Source of the DNA: Pseudobdellovibrionaceae bacterium | GTDB lineage: Bacteria > Bdellovibrionota > Bdellovibrionia > Bdellovibrionales > Bdellovibrionaceae | DNA: 7,843 nucleotides | Direction of reading: 5' to 3' | Assembly: GCA_014376325.1 (NCBI GenBank) | Contig: JACMRP010000120.1 | Coordinates: 1-7,843 of the forward strand | Shown here: positions 5,305-7,843 of the stretch, one piece after another | Layout of the letters: each line of letters opens with the position of its first letter | How positions within the stretch are numbered: position 1 is the first letter of the stretch | Notes under the pieces: generated by a model | Told to the model about the DNA's origin: nothing | Seen by the model: only the letters and a program-made list of their open reading frames with translations | Databases searched by the model: none | Made by a program: the position numbers and the translations under genes

Positions 5305-6588
5305 GGTGAGAAGTTTTTCGGCGTCGGCGTAGTTTTCTGGGGCTACGTAGAGGCGGTCGATGATGCGCGCGCCTTCGTAACGCGAAAAGATTTCGGTGGA
5401 TTTGTCGATCGGGGCTGGTTTGTCCCAGCGGTCGTATTGGTCGACGACGAAGATTTGCATCGCTCGGTCTTCGGGCGAAGCCGTGTGGTACTTCGACAGT
5501 CGAGTCTTGGAGCTCGCCCAGATCGTGTCGATGCCTTCGGATTCTAGTTTCTTTTTGATGGTCTCGGCCCTGCGGTCTTCCGACGTGTTGTGAAGTTCCA
5601 TCAAGACTTTGTAAGGCCGACGCTGCGAAATTCGTTGCGCCCACGCATTCGGTGAACTCGCTAAATGCTCGTGCAACTTATAGTCGTTGTACTTCGTATA
5701 CTCGTTGATGTCGGCGGGCAGGACGAAAGAGCAGTCCTTCGACATCAGGTATTTGTTCAGCATCTCTTCGTAAATGATGCTCTTGTGATGGAAATAAACC
5801 ATCAGGTACATATGATGACGAGAAATCAAAAAGTCATCAAACGCATACAATGCCCGGCGGTTCAGCGCCAAGTACATCTTGCCCTCGTGCAGGTGAGTGG
5901 ACATATTCTGCAGAATCCACGCAAGATCGATCTTTCCGTAGTTCGTTCCGCAGAACAGCGAATCGCGTTCTAAATAATCCATACGATCGACGTCGAGTTC
6001 AGAACTGACCAACTGACTTAATATAGGACGGTAATCAATTCCATTATCCATAAAAAAATCATCAGGGCAGATCAGCGATTTATCGATCAGACAAGCGACG
6101 TGCACTGGACTAACGTCAGGGAAGCGCGCACGGATAACTTCCGCGATGTTTGAATCGGTCACGTATTTTATTGTGTAATCTTCGTGGTTCGCGCGACGGT
6201 TTTTGTGGAGCTCGGGTCGACCCACGGTTTCGTAGATCTTCACGTCCAACGCCTCGACCATCGGCATGACTTGTTCTGAAGTATGACTTAATGGACCGTG
6301 CCCCACATCGTGCAGCAGTGATGCCAGCCGAAAGGCCTGGCGTAATCGCAGGCGGGTCGCATTCTTTGTGAAGGGCAGTGCCTTAAAGATCGCATCGAAG
6401 GCCAGTCCCGCTAAGTGCGCGACGCCGACAGAGTGTAGATAACGATTATGAGTTGCACCGGGAAAACTAAATTCCGCAAAGCCGAGTTGCTTGATCGCGC
6501 GAAGGCGTTGGTATTCGGCAGTGTCTAGGACGGCTACTTCGGCATCGGAATAATAGATAGAACCGTGGACGGGGTCTCTGATTTCCAT
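5296..6588 (-). CDS. HD-domain phosphohydrolase (COG1078/SAMHD1-like family)
   Basis: A 430-residue HD-superfamily protein related to bacterial dGTP triphosphohydrolases and SAMHD1. Seen: the family N-terminus MEIRDPVHGSI, EYQRLRAIKQLG (25-36), FPGATHNRYLHSVGVAHLA (42-60) with metal ligand His52, LLHDVGHGPLSH (91-102) with His93-Asp94, the HEDYT phrase (135-139), and LDVDRMDYLERDS (198-210), whose aspartates complete the metal site. Metal-dependent hydrolysis of a nucleotide phosphate is expected; dNTPs are the best guess, but related proteins differ in substrate. The start is fixed by the family N-terminus and by in-frame stops just upstream. There is no Shine-Dalgarno; instead the ATG lies in a perfect hairpin. 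The gene follows a 32-residue membrane peptide by 26 bases, and translational coupling to it is plausible. It ends in a duplicated stop codon next to repeat copy D. Confidence 0.9.
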   Translation of the reverse strand: MEIRDPVHGSIYYSDAEVAVLDTAEYQRLRAIKQLGFAEFSFPGATHNRYLHSVGVAHLAGLAFDAIFKALPFTKNATRLRLRQAFRLASLLHDVGHGPLSHTSEQVMPMVEALDVKIYETVGRPELHKNRRANHEDYTIKYVTDSNIAEVIRARFPDVSPVHVACLIDKSLICPDDFFMDNGIDYRPILSQLVSSELDVDRMDYLERDSLFCGTNYGKIDLAWILQNMSTHLHEGKMYLALNRRALYAFDDFLISRHHMYLMVYFHHKSIIYEEMLNKYLMSKDCSFVLPADINEYTKYNDYKLHEHLASSPNAWAQRISQRRPYKVLMELHNTSEDRRAETIKKKLESEGIDTIWASSKTRLSKYHTASPEDRAMQIFVVDQYDRWDKPAPIDKSTEIFSRYEGARIIDRLYVAPENYADAEKLLTES

Positions 6589-6598
6589 AAGGAAATCA
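6579..6598 (-). promoter_or_regulatory. Palindrome enclosing the HD-gene start codon
   Basis: The arms TGATTTCC and GGAAATCA are perfect inverted repeats of 8 bases around a 4-base centre. In the minus-strand transcript the loop is UUAU, and the A and U of the start codon are in the loop with G in the stem. No Shine-Dalgarno precedes it. It could occlude initiation until ribosomes arrive from the upstream small gene, or act as a DNA operator. Confidence 0.5.
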
Positions 6599-6614
6599 AA
6601 CTTACATAGCCTAA

Positions 6615-6713
6615 TTAGACAGTCAAACTCTGGATGGCCAACGACAGGCCGAAAACCACGAGGATCTTGAATGCTTTCTGCATCTTCTTGTCTTTCACCG
6701 GAATGTTCATCAT
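6615..6713 (-). CDS. Small single-span membrane peptide (32 residues)
   Basis: ATG at 6713 (or the adjacent ATG at 6710) is preceded by AAAGGGG at a spacing of 5-8 bases. The peptide starts MMNIPVKDKKMQKAFK, a basic stretch, then FKILVVFGLSLAIQSLTV, a hydrophobic segment long enough for one membrane span, and ends. The positive residues at the N-side predict a cytoplasmic N-terminus. It lies 26 bases upstream of the HD phosphohydrolase on the same strand and probably shares its transcript. I do not recognise a family. The frame stays open upstream to TTG at 6830, but that extension is Arg-rich, is encoded by a GC-rich hairpin region, and has no better ribosome site. A role as a leader for translation of the HD gene is as likely as a function of its own. 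Confidence 0.55.
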   Translation of the reverse strand: MMNIPVKDKKMQKAFKILVVFGLSLAIQSLTV

Positions 6714-6753
6714 AAACGCCCCTTTCTGAGAGTGTACCACCAGTAAAAGCAAA

Positions 6754-6809
6754 GCCCGGGCCCGGCTCAAACCCCTCAAAATGACGATGGGGGCCGAAAA
6801 GGGCCGGGC
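6754..6809. promoter_or_regulatory. GC-rich stem structure in the leader of the small membrane peptide
   Basis: GCCCGGC (6760-6766) pairs with GCCGGGC (6803-6809), and inside the loop CCCC (6772-6775) can pair with GGGG (6789-6792). The palindrome GCCCGGGC (6754-6761) overlaps the left arm. Read on the minus strand it is followed by a T-rich run (6745-6753), so an attenuator or weak terminator ahead of the 32-residue peptide gene is possible. The T-run is interrupted, so this is tentative. Confidence 0.35.
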
Positions 6810-6858
6810 AGAGCGTCTTTTGCGGGCCAAATCAGGTAAAATTACAGGGTTTTAGTCT

Positions 6859-6883
6859 AGATTATCTCATAAAGGGATAATCT
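6859..6883. promoter_or_regulatory. Inverted and direct repeat upstream of the flagellin promoter, candidate operator
   Basis: AGATTATC (6859-6866) and GATAATCT (6876-6883) are perfect 8-base inverted repeats separated by 9 bases. The same segment also contains a 16-base-period direct repeat, GATTATCTCA and GATAATCTCA. It lies about 23 bases upstream of the flagellin -10 motif, between two divergent transcription units, a typical position for a regulator site. Confidence 0.4.
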
Positions 6884-6886
6884 CAC

Positions 6887-6913
6887 TTTAGGATTTCTGA
6901 GACGCGCCGATCA
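6887..6913 (+). promoter_or_regulatory. Sigma-28 (FliA)-like flagellin promoter
   Basis: GCCGATCA at 6906-6913 matches the sigma-28 -10 consensus GCCGATAA at 7 of 8 positions. The -35 position with the standard spacing reads TTTAGGAT (6887-6894), a weak match to TAAAGTTT. Transcription would start near 6920, giving a leader of about 80 bases. Late flagellin genes are commonly sigma-28 dependent. Confidence 0.5.
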
Positions 6914-6956
6914 GTAGCTTAAGAGAACTACCCATTCAGGTGCTAAGATGGCGCCC

Positions 6957-6979
6957 CAAGTTTCAAGGATCGAAACTTG
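6957..6979 (+). promoter_or_regulatory. Flagellin leader hairpin with GGA in the loop
   Basis: CAAGTTTC (6957-6964) and GAAACTTG (6972-6979) form a perfect 8-bp stem with the 7-base loop AAGGATC. CAAGGAT matches the core of the CsrA/RsmA binding consensus (CARGGAU), in the loop position CsrA prefers. The Shine-Dalgarno region AGGAGGAGGA (about 6989-6998) offers further GGA motifs ten bases downstream. Confidence 0.5.
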
Positions 6980-7001
6980 TGAATCTTCAGGAGGAGGAAT
7001 T

Positions 7002-7843
7002 ATGGGTTTACGTATTAATACGAACACGGCTTCGTTAAATTCACAGAGAGTTCTGTGGGGGACAAAGCTAGGTCTCGATAAGAGCATGGAAAGGCTCTCA
7101 TCGGGTTTCCGCATCAACCGCGCTGGTGATGATGCCGCTGGACTCGCGATCTCTGAAAACCTCAGAGCACAGATTCGCGGTCTAAAACAAGCTTCTCGAA
7201 ATGCCCAAGACGGTATTTCCCTTGTGCAAGTTGCAGAGGGTTCGATGAATGAGATCTCTTCGATCTTAATTCGTTTGAGAGAATTGGGCGTACAAGCCGC
7301 TTCAGACACTGTCGGGCCCACAGAGCGACAATTCCTGAATGTTGAGTACGATCAGCTGACTTCAGAGATCGACCGTATCGCCGAAGGTACAGAGTTCAAC
7401 GGAACTCAACTTCTTGCGGGTGTCGGTTCTATCTTGGACTTCCAAGTCGGTACTAGAAATAATCCAGAAATTGACCGAATCTCATTCGATGCTTCTAAAG
7501 CAGACGCGAATTCCGCGGCCTTAGGGGTGAACCTGACAAGCGTTGCGGATAAAGCTTCCGCACAGAATGCCTTGTCGGCGATCGATACCGCGATCATTTC
7601 CGTCTCTGCGATGCGAGCCGACTTCGGTGCGATTCAGAATCGTCTGACATCAACCGTGTCGAACATCCAAGTCAGCGTAGAAAATATGTCTGCCGCAAAT
7701 AGCCGTATCAAAGACGTCGACATTGCTGAAGAGACATCTGAGATGACTAAAAATAATATTTTACTGCAAGCGGGTACATCTGTACTAGCGCAAGCGAATC
7801 AGCAAGCTAACGTAGCACTTGGACTCTTGAACAAGTCATTCCA
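7002..7843 (+). CDS. fliC: Flagellin, nearly complete (3' end cut by the window)
   Basis: 280 codons are present. The last ones read LGLLNKSF, so only a few residues are likely missing. It is the filament subunit exported by the flagellar type III system. Seen: the N-terminal D0/D1 signature MGLRINTNTASLNSQR (1-16), RLSSGFRINRAGDDAAGLAISENLRAQIRGL (31-61), ISSILIRLRELGVQAASDT (85-103), EFNGTQLL (131-138), and the C-terminal RIKDVDIAEETSEMTK (235-250) and VLAQANQQANVALGLL (261-276) coils. Only about 50 residues lie between the conserved N- and C-terminal regions, so the exposed D2/D3 domain is absent, and there is no cysteine. The RLRELGVQ stretch resembles the TLR5-recognised motif of enteric flagellins. 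ATG at 7002 is fixed by the family N-terminus and AGGAGGAGGA just upstream. Promoter and leader features suggest late-class control and possible CsrA regulation. Confidence 0.97.
   Translation, partial: MGLRINTNTASLNSQRVLWGTKLGLDKSMERLSSGFRINRAGDDAAGLAISENLRAQIRGLKQASRNAQDGISLVQVAEGSMNEISSILIRLRELGVQAASDTVGPTERQFLNVEYDQLTSEIDRIAEGTEFNGTQLLAGVGSILDFQVGTRNNPEIDRISFDASKADANSAALGVNLTSVADKASAQNALSAIDTAIISVSAMRADFGAIQNRLTSTVSNIQVSVENMSAANSRIKDVDIAEETSEMTKNNILLQAGTSVLAQANQQANVALGLLNKSF

Noticed and set aside
5265..5309. 14-codon frame inside repeat D beginning Met-Pro-Lys-Lys-Lys
   Set aside because: Arises from the repeat sequence itself; no ribosome binding site, and it does not occur in an equivalent readable form in copy C.
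5204..5644. Minus-strand open frame of 146 codons
   Set aside because: Out-of-frame shadow of the HD phosphohydrolase 3' end with Arg/His-rich low-information sequence.
6714..6830. Longer 71-residue form of the small membrane peptide
   Set aside because: The added Arg-rich part is encoded by a GC-rich hairpin and starts at a TTG without a ribosome site, whereas ATG at 6713 has AAAGGGG.

Overview
The window looks like chromosome from a Bdellovibrio-type predatory or free-living bacterium (Bdellovibrionota). The basis is a short, cysteine-free flagellin with no inserted variable domain, moderate GC, and a mix of dehydrogenase, thiolase and HD-phosphohydrolase genes with short AT-rich spacers. 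The phylum assignment is an inference from sequence style and no database search was made.

Layout from left to right. Positions 1-922 (minus) hold the N-terminal part of a xanthine dehydrogenase/aldehyde oxidase-type molybdopterin subunit that runs off the left edge. Divergent from it, at 1016-2200 (plus), is a complete thiolase. It is followed after 4 bases by a short-chain-dehydrogenase-fold protein (2205-2987) in which every position of the usual catalytic tetrad is replaced. Positions 2986-3729 form a small mobile-element-like module: a REP-associated tyrosine transposase (RAYT, Y1/HUH family; minus strand) bounded by inverted copies of a short palindromic repeat. A membrane-anchored protein of unknown function (3796-4587, plus) then converges on a Tat-exported, histidine-rich small protein (4622-4981, minus). 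After a 314-base spacer comes a minus-strand pair: a 32-residue membrane peptide (6615-6713) and an HD-domain phosphohydrolase (5296-6588). The right end is a nearly complete flagellin gene (7002 to the edge, plus) with a sigma-28-like promoter and a structured leader.

The most unusual signal is a repeat family tied to the RAYT gene. Two copies (2982-3011 and 5263-5292) are identical over 30 bp. A third (about 4597-4625) shares an exact 23-bp core. A fourth (3704-3729), next to the RAYT start, is diverged. The two copies that lie between convergent genes each cover the stop codons of both genes, and all three well-kept copies sit in the same orientation at the stop of a neighbouring gene. This looks like a RAYT/REP (REPtron) system whose repeats occupy gene 3' ends.

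Other points are a start codon buried in a perfect hairpin (the HD gene), and a flagellin leader with GGA in a hairpin loop plus GGA motifs in the Shine-Dalgarno, which resembles the CsrA-controlled flagellin leader of Bacillus.
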